DNA of 12,652 bases from Cypionkella sp. (GTDB lineage: Bacteria > Pseudomonadota > Alphaproteobacteria > Rhodobacterales > Rhodobacteraceae), in assembly GCA_018063485.1 (NCBI GenBank), contig JAGPBG010000022.1, forward strand, positions 1 through 12,652, read 5' to 3'. The number at the start of each line of letters is the position of its first letter. Positions within the stretch are counted from its first letter, which is position 1. Positions 1-6,234 of the stretch are shown one piece after another. The notes under the pieces are model-generated. The model did no database searches, had not been told where the DNA came from, and was given only the letters and a program-made list of their open reading frames with translations. The translations under genes and the position numbers were made by a program.

Positions 1-515
1 GCCTCGACCCACCAGGCCGACTCCGGTATCGACGACAGGGCAATGGTCATGATCTCGGCCGAGAGGATAAAATCGGTCTTGATGGCTCCGCCAATCTTCT
101 CCTCTTCCAGATGGGCGGGGTTTTGGGTGTCATAATCGGCCTCGACACCCTTCTCGCCATGTGGAAAAAGCCGGTGAAACACCTTTTCCGCCCCTTCAAA
201 GCTAAGATAAAGCCCCCCCAGCATCAGCAAGGGCGTGATCGCTTGCGGCAAGAAATTGGCAAGCAGCAAAGCCATCGGCAGCAAGAAGATCAGCTTGTTC
301 TTGATCGACCCCAAGGCAATGCGCCCGATGATCGGCAATTCCCGTTTCGCCGAAAAACCCTGTACATAGGTCGGAGTGACGGCCGCATCGTCAATCACCA
401 CACCGGCAGCCTTTGCCCCGGCCTGAGCCGCGCCGCTGGCGATGTCATCCACCGAGGCCGATGCCACTTTGGCAATCGCCGCCACATCATCAAACAGCGC
501 CAATAACCCGCTCAT
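1..515 (-). CDS. DUF808 / YedI-like inner-membrane protein, 5' part (cut by window start)
   Basis: The reading frame starts at ATG 515-513 on the minus strand and stays open to the window edge, giving about 171 N-terminal residues. The start MSGLLALFDDVAAIAKVAS, the following Ala/Gly-rich stretch with VVIDDAAVTP, and the later KVFHRLFPH segment are characteristic of the DUF808 (YedI) family. These are multi-pass inner-membrane proteins of roughly 300 residues with no established biochemical role. A hydrophobic region with two probable membrane spans is visible at about residues 75-107. The ATG is preceded by a strong GAGGGGG ribosome binding site 4 nt away, which fixes the start. The gene is divergent from the first gap gene, so the 516-695 interval serves both. 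Family assignment is confident; function is unknown. Confidence 0.88.
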   Translation of the reverse strand, partial: MSGLLALFDDVAAIAKVASASVDDIASGAAQAGAKAAGVVIDDAAVTPTYVQGFSAKRELPIIGRIALGSIKNKLIFLLPMALLLANFLPQAITPLLMLGGLYLSFEGAEKVFHRLFPHGEKGVEADYDTQNPAHLEEEKIGGAIKTDFILSAEIMTIALSSIPESAWWVE

Positions 516-583
516 ATAGCCCCCTCGGATACCTTCCGCCCCGTTCTAACAACGACATGGCGCAATGGCAAAGACTGTGACTT

Positions 584-595
584 GTTAGCGCGAAC
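584..595. promoter_or_regulatory. LacI-type operator candidate, site A (gap1 control region)
   Basis: GTTAGCGCGAAC is an imperfect palindrome with 5 of 6 positions paired and a central GCGC. It lies 19 bp centre-to-centre (about two helical turns) from site B, and both are upstream of the predicted gap1 core promoter. The same GTTAGCG core recurs in four other intergenic places in this window. A central CpG in a 12-14 bp palindrome is typical of LacI-family operators. The identity of the regulator is inferred. Confidence 0.55.
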
Positions 596-602
596 GGCAA
601 TA

Positions 603-614
603 GTTAACGCTAAC
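603..614. promoter_or_regulatory. LacI-type operator candidate, site B (gap1 control region)
   Basis: GTTAACGCTAAC is an imperfect palindrome (5 of 6 positions paired) whose right half, read on the other strand, is the GTTAGCG core of site A. It ends 26 nt before the predicted -35 element of gap1, so a bound regulator would sit upstream of RNA polymerase. That is compatible with activation, or with repression of the divergent DUF808 gene. The regulator is not identified in this window. Confidence 0.55.
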
Positions 615-640
615 ACCATGAAAGATATGGCCCTTTGGCT

Positions 641-669
641 TTGCTACCCGTGGATTGCTGCCCTATAGT
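641..669 (+). promoter_or_regulatory. Predicted sigma-70 promoter of gap1
   Basis: TTGCTA (641-646) is separated by 17 bp from TATAGT (664-669). These match the sigma-70 consensus at 4 of 6 and 5 of 6 positions. Transcription would begin near 676, leaving a leader of about 20 nt that contains the ribosome binding site AAAGAGGG. Confidence 0.5.
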
Positions 670-695
670 GCTTTGACAACAAAGAGGGCACCGCA

Positions 696-1694
696 ATGAT
701 CACGATTGGAATCAACGGATTTGGACGGATCGGTCGCTGTACTTTGGCCCATATCGCAGAATCAGCGCGTAACGATGTTCAGGTGGTTGCGATCAATGCA
801 ACCGGGCCGATTGAAACCAATGCACATCTGTTGAAATACGATTCGGTCCACGGGCGGTTTCCCGGTGTGGTCAAGGTGTCCGGCAATGAGCTGGATCTGG
901 GACGCGGCCCGATGCGGGTGATGTCCACCTACAATCCGCAAGAATTGGATTGGGAAGGCGTCGATGTTGTCCTGGAATGCACCGGCAATTTCAACGAACG
1001 CGACAAGGCCGCAGTGCATCTGACGCGCGGGGCCAAACGTGTTCTGGTGTCTGCACCTGCAAAAAATGCAGATAAAACTGTGGTTTACGGGGTGAACCAC
1101 CGTCAACTTACCGCCGAGCATCTGGTGGTTTCGAACGGATCTTGTACCACAAACTGCCTTGCCCCCTTGGCCAAAGTGCTGAACGATGCCATCGGCATAG
1201 AAAGCGGGATCATGACAACGATCCACTCCTACACCGGCGATCAACCCACGCTGGACCGCCGCCACGTCGATCTTTACCGCGCGCGCTCTGCCGCGATGGC
1301 GATGATTCCCACCTCGACCGGTGCCGCAAAGGCCTTGGGCGAAGTGATGCCCGAGTTGGCCGGCAAGCTGGACGGGTCGGCAATTCGGGTTCCTACCCCC
1401 AACGTCTCAGCGGTGGATCTGACCTTTATCGCCAACAAGACGGTTACAGTGGATGAGGTCAACGCCATCATGCGCGAAGCGGCGGCTGGCTATATGGGGA
1501 TGGTTTTGGCCTATGACCCAGAACCCAAGGTATCAATTGACTTCAATCATACGCCATACTCCTCTATCTTCGCCCCAGATCAGACCAAAGTGGTGGGCCG
1601 TCAGGTGCGCGTGCTGGCTTGGTATGACAATGAGTGGGGCTTTTCCTGCCGTATGGCCGATGTGGCTGGCGTAATGGGGCGGCTCCTCCAGTAA
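696..1694 (+). CDS. gap: Type I glyceraldehyde-3-phosphate dehydrogenase, probable NADP-linked paralogue
   Basis: A 332-residue, full-length GAPDH that interconverts glyceraldehyde 3-phosphate and 1,3-bisphosphoglycerate in cytosolic central metabolism. The Rossmann motif NGFGRIGR is at 7-14, the catalytic Cys150 lies in NGSCTTN (most family members have NASCTTN), the catalytic partner is His177, and [11 protein letters not shown] is near the C terminus. The start has AAAGAGGG 7 nt upstream. The residue after the second beta strand that normally binds the adenosine ribose (Asp32 in the Bacillus numbering) is Ala35 here. The position pair 187/188 in that numbering is Arg188-Arg189. From memory, Bacillus subtilis GapB, an NADP-preferring gluconeogenic enzyme, also has Asn-Ala at this site. 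I infer an NADP(H)-preferring, mainly gluconeogenic role. The family is certain; the cofactor is an inference. It is followed 11 nt later by a membrane micro-gene. Confidence 0.97.
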   Translation: MITIGINGFGRIGRCTLAHIAESARNDVQVVAINATGPIETNAHLLKYDSVHGRFPGVVKVSGNELDLGRGPMRVMSTYNPQELDWEGVDVVLECTGNFNERDKAAVHLTRGAKRVLVSAPAKNADKTVVYGVNHRQLTAEHLVVSNGSCTTNCLAPLAKVLNDAIGIESGIMTTIHSYTGDQPTLDRRHVDLYRARSAAMAMIPTSTGAAKALGEVMPELAGKLDGSAIRVPTPNVSAVDLTFIANKTVTVDEVNAIMREAAAGYMGMVLAYDPEPKVSIDFNHTPYSSIFAPDQTKVVGRQVRVLAWYDNEWGFSCRMADVAGVMGRLLQ

Positions 1695-1705
1695 CCGGAG
1701 GGGGC

Positions 1706-1849
1706 ATGTCCAACCTTTTTGCTGTGATCTTCGCCGCACTGATTGTCGCGGCAGTTTCTGTTGATCACTATCTCAATCAAGGCTTAGCCTCGCTTTTCTT
1801 GTTGCGAAAAGCCGCGGATTTCGTCGAGTATCTGTCCTTTTGGCGCTGA
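1706..1849 (+). CDS. 47-residue single-span membrane micro-protein between the two gap genes
   Basis: The ATG at 1706 follows the GGAGGGGG ribosome binding site at 1697-1704 and lies 11 nt after the gap1 stop, with no terminator between them, so it is probably on the gap1 transcript. The product starts MSNLFAVIFAALIVAAVSVD, a clear N-terminal membrane span at about residues 4-19. A second hydrophobic patch LASLFLLRK follows, and it ends in the aromatic tail EYLSFWR. An 8-nt-loop stem (GACCA/TGGTC, 1848-1865) with a T-rich tail overlaps the stop and might be a weak terminator. I recall similar peptides of about 45 residues ending in E(W/Y)...FWR beside gap genes of Rhodobacteraceae, sometimes carrying the name of the neighbouring GAPDH by mistake. 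I cannot verify that here. Function is unknown; a membrane anchor or regulator of GAPDH is only a guess. Confidence 0.8.
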   Translation: MSNLFAVIFAALIVAAVSVDHYLNQGLASLFLLRKAADFVEYLSFWR

Positions 1850-1890
1850 CCAATGCAGACTGGTCTTGATTGTTGAACCAATTTGGCATT

Positions 1891-1902
1891 GTTAGCGCTA
1901 TC
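1891..1902. promoter_or_regulatory. LacI-type operator candidate, site C (gap2 control region)
   Basis: GTTAGCGCTATC contains the perfect 8-bp palindrome TAGCGCTA. It ends 38 nt before the gap2 ATG. With only 91 nt between the micro-gene stop and gap2, the site must lie close to, or inside, any gap2 core promoter, a position suited to repression. No convincing -35/-10 pair could be assigned here. A TTGAAC at 1873-1878 is the best -35 candidate, but the matching -10 is poor. Confidence 0.55.
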
Positions 1903-1940
1903 GCGACGCGACTCGCGCGAATGGATTTCAGGAGGCCCCG

Positions 1941-2942
1941 ATGACCGTCAAAGTAGCCATCAATGGATTTGGTCGTATCGGCCGAAATATCCTTCGTGCC
2001 ATTCTCGAATCGGGCCGAACCGATATTGAGGTGGTCGCTCTGAATGATCTTGGCCCGGTGGAAACCAACGCCCATCTGTTGCGCTTTGATTCCGTGCATG
2101 GGCGTTTTCCCTTTGAGGTAACCACCGGTGAGGATTGGATCGACGTCGGGCGCGGCAAGATCCGGGTGACGGCGCTGCGCAATCCCGCCGATCTGCCTTG
2201 GTCAGATGTTGATATCGTGCTGGAATGCACGGGTATCTTCAATTCCAAAGAGAAATGCCTGCCCCACCTTGAGAACGGTGCCAAGCGTGTGTTGATTTCA
2301 GCCCCCGGCGATGGCGCGGACAAGACCATCGTTTACGGCGTGAACCATGCAACCTTGACGGCGGCAGATATTGTCGTCTCAAATGCCTCCTGCACCACGA
2401 ATTGCCTGGCACCTGTGGCGCAGGTCTTGAATGACGCCATCGGTATCAAGCGTGGCTTCATGACCACGATCCACAGCTACACCGGAGATCAACCCACGCT
2501 GGATACGATGCACCGCGATCTTTACCGCGCCCGCGCCGCCGCCTTGTCGATGATTCCAACCTCGACCGGAGCCGCAAAGGCGGTTGGGCTGGTGCTGCCA
2601 GAGTTGAAAGGTAAACTGGACGGCGTCGCCATCCGGGTGCCGACACCGAATGTTTCGGCGGTTGATCTGGTGTTCGAAGCCAGCAGGGAAACCACGGTTG
2701 CCGAGATCAATGATGTGATCCGCGCGGCGGCGAATGGGCGGCTCAAGGGGATTTTGGGCCTGACTGACCGCCCGAATGTCTCTTCAGATTTCAACCATGA
2801 CCCGCATTCCGCGGTTTTCCATATGGATCAAACCAAGGTGCTGGACGGTACGATGTGCCGGATTCTGAGCTGGTATGACAATGAATGGGGCTTTTCAAAT
2901 CGCATGGCTGATACCGCAGTTGCCATGGGTAAGTTGTTGTAA
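1941..2942 (+). CDS. gap: Type I glyceraldehyde-3-phosphate dehydrogenase, probable NAD-dependent paralogue
   Basis: A 333-residue, full-length GAPDH. It has NGFGRIGR at 8-15, catalytic Cys151 in the canonical NASCTTN, His178, and a C-terminal [11 protein letters not shown]. The dinucleotide-specificity position carries Asp36 (in [11 protein letters not shown]), as in NAD-dependent enzymes. Thr189-Met190 occupies the second specificity position, where the upstream paralogue has Arg-Arg. The start is fixed by AGGAGG at 1930-1935, just before ATG 1941. The two proteins align almost without gaps, but their DNA has drifted at many third positions, so the duplication is old. This copy most likely serves the glycolytic direction (lower Entner-Doudoroff or Embden-Meyerhof steps). 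It is preceded by its own operator candidate (site C) and ends at a strong hairpin. Confidence 0.97.
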   Translation: MTVKVAINGFGRIGRNILRAILESGRTDIEVVALNDLGPVETNAHLLRFDSVHGRFPFEVTTGEDWIDVGRGKIRVTALRNPADLPWSDVDIVLECTGIFNSKEKCLPHLENGAKRVLISAPGDGADKTIVYGVNHATLTAADIVVSNASCTTNCLAPVAQVLNDAIGIKRGFMTTIHSYTGDQPTLDTMHRDLYRARAAALSMIPTSTGAAKAVGLVLPELKGKLDGVAIRVPTPNVSAVDLVFEASRETTVAEINDVIRAAANGRLKGILGLTDRPNVSSDFNHDPHSAVFHMDQTKVLDGTMCRILSWYDNEWGFSNRMADTAVAMGKLL

Positions 2943-2957
2943 TCAAATGGTGAAAGG

Positions 2958-2982
2958 TTGGGGGCGCATCATTCGCCCCCAA
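2958..2982 (+). terminator. Hairpin terminator after gap2
   Basis: TTGGGGGCG and CGCCCCCAA form a perfect 9-bp stem with a 7-nt loop, starting 15 nt after the gap2 stop. There is no T-run after it, so it may be a processing or stabilising structure rather than a classic intrinsic terminator. Confidence 0.6.
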
Positions 2983-3026
2983 TCAAGCTATGCGTTGGGC
3001 GCAATGCCGCAGCGCAGCAATAGGGA

Positions 3027-3054
3027 TTGTTAGCGCCACCATAGTTCCTATATC
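3027..3054 (+). promoter_or_regulatory. Predicted promoter of the DUF1127 gene, overlapped by operator candidate site D (3029-3040)
   Basis: TTGTTA (3027-3032), a 16-bp spacer and TATATC (3049-3054) form a plausible sigma-70 promoter (4 of 6 matches in each box). The -35 box is part of GTTAGCGCCACC (3029-3040), the fourth occurrence of the GTTAGCG core. The 11-mer ATTGTTAGCGC (3026-3036) is identical to the one before gap2 (1888-1898). The right half of the palindrome is degraded here, so regulator binding is less certain than at sites A-C. Confidence 0.4.
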
Positions 3055-3116
3055 CTGCCTATGCGAACAGGGACAAAGCCATCCGGGCCGCGTCATCGCA
3101 GAGGAAAGGAAACATT

Positions 3117-3278
3117 ATGAACTCGATTATTGCCAGAATCCGTGACGCCGCCGAGAAACGTGCGCTTTACCGCCGCACCCGCGATGAGATTGCCTCGATG
3201 CCGCGCCATGTCGCGCTCGATCTGGGGATCTTCCCCGGGGATGCCGAGGCCATTGCCCGCAAAGCCGTCTGGGGCTGA
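3117..3278 (+). CDS. DUF1127 family micro-protein (53 residues)
   Basis: The ATG at 3117 is preceded by the ribosome binding site GAGGAAAGGA (3101-3110) and the frame ends at TGA 3276-3278. The product begins MNSIIARIRDAAEKRALYRR and continues with a TRDEIASMPRHVALDLGIFP block, then AIARKAVWG. The arginine-rich N-terminal helix followed by a '(R)xEI...LDLGI' segment is the DUF1127 (YjiS-like) signature. Such proteins are common in multiple copies in alphaproteobacteria. Some, such as CcaF1 of Rhodobacter sphaeroides, are reported to bind RNA and act in stress adaptation. A role of that type is possible here but not shown. The gene stands alone between the gap2 hairpin and its own intrinsic terminator, with an operator-like motif in its promoter that it shares with the gap genes. 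Confidence 0.85.
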   Translation: MNSIIARIRDAAEKRALYRRTRDEIASMPRHVALDLGIFPGDAEAIARKAVWG

Positions 3279-3301
3279 ATCCATCCAGAAAGGATGTCTT
3301 G

Positions 3302-3322
3302 GGCCCCGATTGGGGCCTTTTT
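3302..3322 (+). terminator. Rho-independent terminator of the DUF1127 gene
   Basis: GGCCCC (3302-3307), loop GATT and GGGGCC (3312-3317) are followed by TTTTT (3318-3322). This is a textbook intrinsic terminator 24 nt after the stop codon. The same stem lies just beyond the stop codon of the convergent minus-strand operon and may also stop transcription from that side, although no T-run follows in that direction. Confidence 0.9.
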
Positions 3323-3843
3323 CATTTCAAAGGCGTCATTCCCTTGGCAAACCGTCTGGCATTTTCCTGATACCCGGCCGCCGACAGCAAAAGCCTTGCC
3401 TGCGTCTCGGCGTCCAGCATCCGCACCACCTTGCCAGGTGCCCCCATCACCAGACTGCCATCCGGGATCACCTTGCCTTCGGTGATCAAGGCGCAAGCGC
3501 CGATCAGACAGCCTTTGCCGATCACTGCCCCGTTCAAGATCGTGGCCCCCATGCCGATCAGACTGCCATCGCCAATGGTGCAGCCGTGCAGCATCGCCTT
3601 GTGGCCGATGGTGCAATTCTCGCCCACGCTCAGAGGATAGCCCATATCAGTGTGCAGAACGGAATTTTCCTGCACGTTCGAGCCACGACCGATGCGGATT
3701 TGCTCGTTGTCGCCGCGCAACACCGCGCCAAACCAGATACTGGCGGTATCCTCCAAAACCACGCGCCCGATCACATCGGCACTGGGCGCAACCCAAGCGG
3801 TGACTGCAATGGCTGGCGCAACTTCGTCCAAAGCGTAAATCAT
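3322..3843 (-). CDS. Gamma-carbonic-anhydrase-like hexapeptide-repeat protein
   Basis: A 173-residue left-handed beta-helix protein with repeated [IV]G-x-G-x units from about residue 20 to 140 and a C-terminal helix. Residues matching the gamma-class carbonic anhydrase active site are visible: Arg43 and Asp45 in [11 protein letters not shown], Gln58 in NVQENSVLH, and three candidate zinc ligands His64, His81 and His86 ([14 protein letters not shown]). This places it with the YrdA/CaiE/PaaY-like 'gamma carbonic anhydrase family', whose members are cytosolic trimers. Activity varies among them and many lack demonstrated CO2 hydration. It is the last gene of the yicC-gmk operon. Its ATG overlaps the gmk stop (ATGA at 3843-3840), and its ribosome binding site AAGGAG lies inside gmk. 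Fold and metal site are confident; the physiological substrate is not. Confidence 0.9.
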   Translation of the reverse strand: MIYALDEVAPAIAVTAWVAPSADVIGRVVLEDTASIWFGAVLRGDNEQIRIGRGSNVQENSVLHTDMGYPLSVGENCTIGHKAMLHGCTIGDGSLIGMGATILNGAVIGKGCLIGACALITEGKVIPDGSLVMGAPGKVVRMLDAETQARLLLSAAGYQENARRFAKGMTPLK

Positions 3844-4475
3844 CGGGTTTCAAACTCCTTGTTCAAACTGCGGACAAATTCCGAAAGCGCGGGCTGGCGG
3901 TCACGCCGCATCCGTTCGGCCTGCAAGATGGTCGCCAATTCCGCGAAAGCCGCGTCGATGTCATTGTTGATCAAGACATAATCATACTCGGCCCAATGGC
4001 TGATTTCGTCGCGGCTTTTGGCCATGCGCCCGGCAATGACCGCATCACTGTCTTGCGCGCGTGAGCGCAACCGGCGCTCCAATTCGGCAATCGACGGCGG
4101 CAACACAAAGATCGACACCGCATCGCGCCCCAGCGCCGAGTTGCGGATTTGCTGACCGCCTTGCCAGTCGATATCAAACAGGGTGTCGCGGCCTTCATTC
4201 ATGGCGGCTTCAACCGGTGCGCGGGGGCTGCCATAGAAATTGCCGAAAACCTCGGCATGTTCCAGCATCTGACCGCCTTGCACCATCGCCTCGAACTCCG
4301 CGCGACCGCTGAAATGGTAATCGCGCCCGTCCACCTCTCCCGGCCTTGGCGCCCGGGTCGTCGCGGATACCGAGAACCGCAAGGTTGGATCCCACTCCAT
4401 CAAGCGCCGTGCCAAGGTGGATTTGCCGGCACCTGACGGCGAAGAAAGAATCAACAGAAGTCCGCGCCGTTGCAT
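3840..4475 (-). CDS. gmk: Guanylate kinase
   Basis: A 211-residue cytosolic enzyme that phosphorylates GMP to GDP with ATP, essential for guanine nucleotide supply. The P-loop [10 protein letters not shown] spans residues 11-20. The GMP-binding block [19 protein letters not shown] follows at about 37-55. The lid and core motifs [10 protein letters not shown] and [11 protein letters not shown] are also present. Length is normal for the family. The ATG at 4475 lies 3 nt after the yicC stop codon and its stop overlaps the start of the carbonic-anhydrase-like gene, so the three genes should be translated from one message. The yicC-gmk arrangement is common in alphaproteobacteria. Confidence 0.97.
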   Translation of the reverse strand: MQRRGLLLILSSPSGAGKSTLARRLMEWDPTLRFSVSATTRAPRPGEVDGRDYHFSGRAEFEAMVQGGQMLEHAEVFGNFYGSPRAPVEAAMNEGRDTLFDIDWQGGQQIRNSALGRDAVSIFVLPPSIAELERRLRSRAQDSDAVIAGRMAKSRDEISHWAEYDYVLINNDIDAAFAELATILQAERMRRDRQPALSEFVRSLNKEFETR

Positions 4476-4478
4476 GGC

Positions 4479-5372
4479 TTATTCCACATTCTGAACTTGT
4501 TCGCGCATCTGGTCGATCACGGTCTTGAGGTCAAGCCCGATCCGCGTCAGGGCAAGCGATTGCGATTTCGAGCACAATGTATTGGCCTCGCGCATGAATT
4601 CCTGCATCAGGAAATCAAACTTCCGGCCAACCGGCCCGCTGTCTGCAAGCAAGGAACCTGCGGCAACGATATGGGCCGAAAGCCGGTCCAACTCCTCGGT
4701 CACATCGTTCCTTACCGCCAGCAAGGCAAGCTCCTGAGCAAGTCGCTGCTCATCCAGCCCGTCAACATTGTCGAGAACCCGGCGCAGGGCATCGCGCAGA
4801 TTGGTTGCGCTGACACTCCGCCGCGCCTCGGCTTCGCGAAGGCCATCCGCAACCAGATTGCCGATCATTGCAAGTTGCGCTGCAACAACCGCGTTCAACG
4901 CCTGGCCTTCAGCTTGACGCATGGCTGTGAACGCGGCGATCAGGGCAGAGAGATCGCCCAGAATCGCCTGACGCAACGCCGCCGTGTCGGTTTCGGCAAC
5001 ACTCGCCTCCATCACACCACGCACGGCCAGAACATCGGCCCCGGTGGGTTGGCCCAAAGTAACGCCCGCCTCCATCGCTGCCTGCTCGACCTGATGCAAA
5101 GCGGCCAGCACTCCGGCCAGGGCGGTGGTGTTGATGCGGGTATCCGTCCCATCAGACCCATCCCGCATCACCTTGAGCGCCAGGCTGACATTGCCACGTT
5201 GCAATGCGCGCGACAATTCTGCGCGCAGAGCGGGCTCCAATCCGTCAATCCACTCTGGCACCCGCAGCCGCAGATCAAGCCCCTTGCCATTGACCGACCG
5301 CAAATCCCAACTCCAGCTATGGCCAGCCCCGTGCCCCTTGGCTGCAGCAAACCCTGTCATTGATACCGTCAT
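4479..5372 (-). CDS. yicC: YicC/YloC family endoribonuclease-type protein
   Basis: A 297-residue protein with the two parts of the family. The YicC-like N-terminal domain begins MTVSMTGFA and has WDLRSVNGKGLDLRLRVPE near residues 22-40. The C-terminal DUF1732 domain contains GRKFDFLMQEFMREANTLCS, close to the family's conserved 'GRK-DFL-QE--RE-NT--SK' signature. E. coli YicC and its relatives are reported to act as endoribonucleases. I chose ATG 5372 over the in-frame GTG at 5378 because the GGGGAAGAAG element leaves only about 4 nt before the GTG but about 10 nt before the ATG. It is the first gene of the yicC-gmk-carbonic anhydrase operon; its promoter lies in the 5379-5531 gap shared with the divergent PAS gene, and I could not place it confidently. 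Confidence 0.94.
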   Translation of the reverse strand: MTVSMTGFAAAKGHGAGHSWSWDLRSVNGKGLDLRLRVPEWIDGLEPALRAELSRALQRGNVSLALKVMRDGSDGTDTRINTTALAGVLAALHQVEQAAMEAGVTLGQPTGADVLAVRGVMEASVAETDTAALRQAILGDLSALIAAFTAMRQAEGQALNAVVAAQLAMIGNLVADGLREAEARRSVSATNLRDALRRVLDNVDGLDEQRLAQELALLAVRNDVTEELDRLSAHIVAAGSLLADSGPVGRKFDFLMQEFMREANTLCSKSQSLALTRIGLDLKTVIDQMREQVQNVE

Positions 5373-5531
5373 TGCCACTTCTTCCCCAAGACGTTCGAGT
5401 ATTTACCATTTGTCGAGATTTCCCGCCAAAATGTCGATCACGGGTGTAACCTTAAGATCTTGGTAACAGGTGTTGCAGCGGAATTAACCCTCATTGCGTT
5501 TCAACATCAGATAATAAGCTGGGAAAGAGCG

Positions 5532-6170
5532 ATGGCACTGATGATCATTGGCAATTCCACGCCGACAACCGGAAACCCCAACAGCCTTGTGGCCGTTCAA
5601 CAGGTGCGCGCCTATTGGGAAGCGCTTCGGCCACCGGGCGGCCTGCCCCATCGTGACCAGATCGACCCACGGGGCCTGTCCGATGCGTTGGGACAGGTGT
5701 TCTTGATCGAGCGTATCGCGCCGGGCCATGCCCGCTTTCGCATTGCAGGCTCACAATTGCACGACCTGTTGGCAATGGATTTGCGCGGAATGCCGCTGAG
5801 CGCGCTGTTCGAGCCTTCGGCAAGGCCGCGCTTGTCCGAGGCGATGGAAACCTCCTTTATCCGGCACGCAGTGGTTGATCTGTGGTTGCAAGCAGAGTGC
5901 GGACTTGCCCGCGCGCCGCTTGCAGCCCGCATGGTGCTGTTGCCGCTAATCGGCACGCTGGCCGAGCCTGACCTGCTTCTGGGCTGTCTGGCGCTTGACG
6001 GAGAAGTCGGGCGTGCCCCCCGCCGGTTTGTCATCTCGGGCTATGTCAGCGAACCGATCGGGGCGGTTCTTGCACCTTTGCAAGGCCATGTTCCGGCCAA
6101 AGCCCTCCCAAAGCCCACCATTTCCGGTTCGGCTACGCCGATGCTCAGGCTGGTCAGTTCCCGCGACTGA
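5532..6170 (+). CDS. Orphan PAS_5-type single-domain sensory protein
   Basis: A 212-residue soluble protein. Residues of about 20-160 resemble the alphaproteobacterial PAS_5 domain: VRAYWEALRPPGGLPHRDQIDP, then GQVFLIERIAPGHARFRIAGSQLHDLLAMDLRGMPLSALF and a second half with LPLIGTLAEPDLLLGCLALDG. No kinase, GGDEF or helix-turn-helix domain is attached, so it would act through a partner. The start is ATG 5532 because GGGAAAGAG stands 2-10 nt before it. The frame is open further upstream to 5460, but that region has no ribosome binding site and reads as leader DNA. The neighbours are the divergent yicC operon and the convergent DAHP synthase, so the gene is monocistronic. Ligand and target are unknown. 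Confidence 0.85.
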   Translation: MALMIIGNSTPTTGNPNSLVAVQQVRAYWEALRPPGGLPHRDQIDPRGLSDALGQVFLIERIAPGHARFRIAGSQLHDLLAMDLRGMPLSALFEPSARPRLSEAMETSFIRHAVVDLWLQAECGLARAPLAARMVLLPLIGTLAEPDLLLGCLALDGEVGRAPRRFVISGYVSEPIGAVLAPLQGHVPAKALPKPTISGSATPMLRLVSSRD

Positions 6171-6186
6171 ATGGGGTTTGGGCAGA

Positions 6187-6215
6187 CAAAGGGCAGAGGT
6201 TGCCCCCTGCCCTTT
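6187..6215. terminator. Shared hairpin terminator between the PAS gene and aroG
   Basis: AAAGGGCAG (6187-6195) pairs perfectly with CTGCCCTTT (6206-6214) around a 10-nt loop, with a TTTT run closing the plus-strand side. It sits 16 nt after the PAS gene stop and about 20 nt past the aroG stop on the other strand, so it probably serves both convergent genes. Confidence 0.75.
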
Positions 6216-6234
6216 TGCAACCGGTCTTACCGCT

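Noticed and set aside
543..553. GTTCTAACAAC as a further operator half-site near the DUF808 start
   Set aside because: It lacks the central GCGC of the other sites and pairs poorly; one half-site is not enough support.
618..668. A 16-codon frame (MKDMALWLCYPWIAAL) ahead of gap1 that could be a leader peptide
   Set aside because: It has no ribosome binding site and its end contains the predicted -10 box of gap1, so it would not be on that transcript.
1848..1874. GACCA/TGGTC stem with T-rich tail after the micro-gene as a terminator
   Set aside because: Only a 5-bp stem with an 8-nt loop; too weak to list as a terminator, so gap1-to-gap2 read-through remains possible.
3130..5363. Long plus-strand open frames across the carbonic anhydrase, gmk and yicC region
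   Set aside because: They lie opposite well-recognised minus-strand genes and their translations have shadow-like composition; GC-rich coding DNA commonly leaves such frames open.
5373..5378. GTG start at 5378 for yicC
   Set aside because: The ribosome binding site would be only about 4 nt away; ATG 5372 has better spacing and begins with the family-typical MTVSMTGFA.
5460..5531. Upstream extension of the PAS protein to 5460
   Set aside because: No ribosome binding site before 5460, the extra residues do not resemble the family, and a good GGGAAAGAG precedes ATG 5532.
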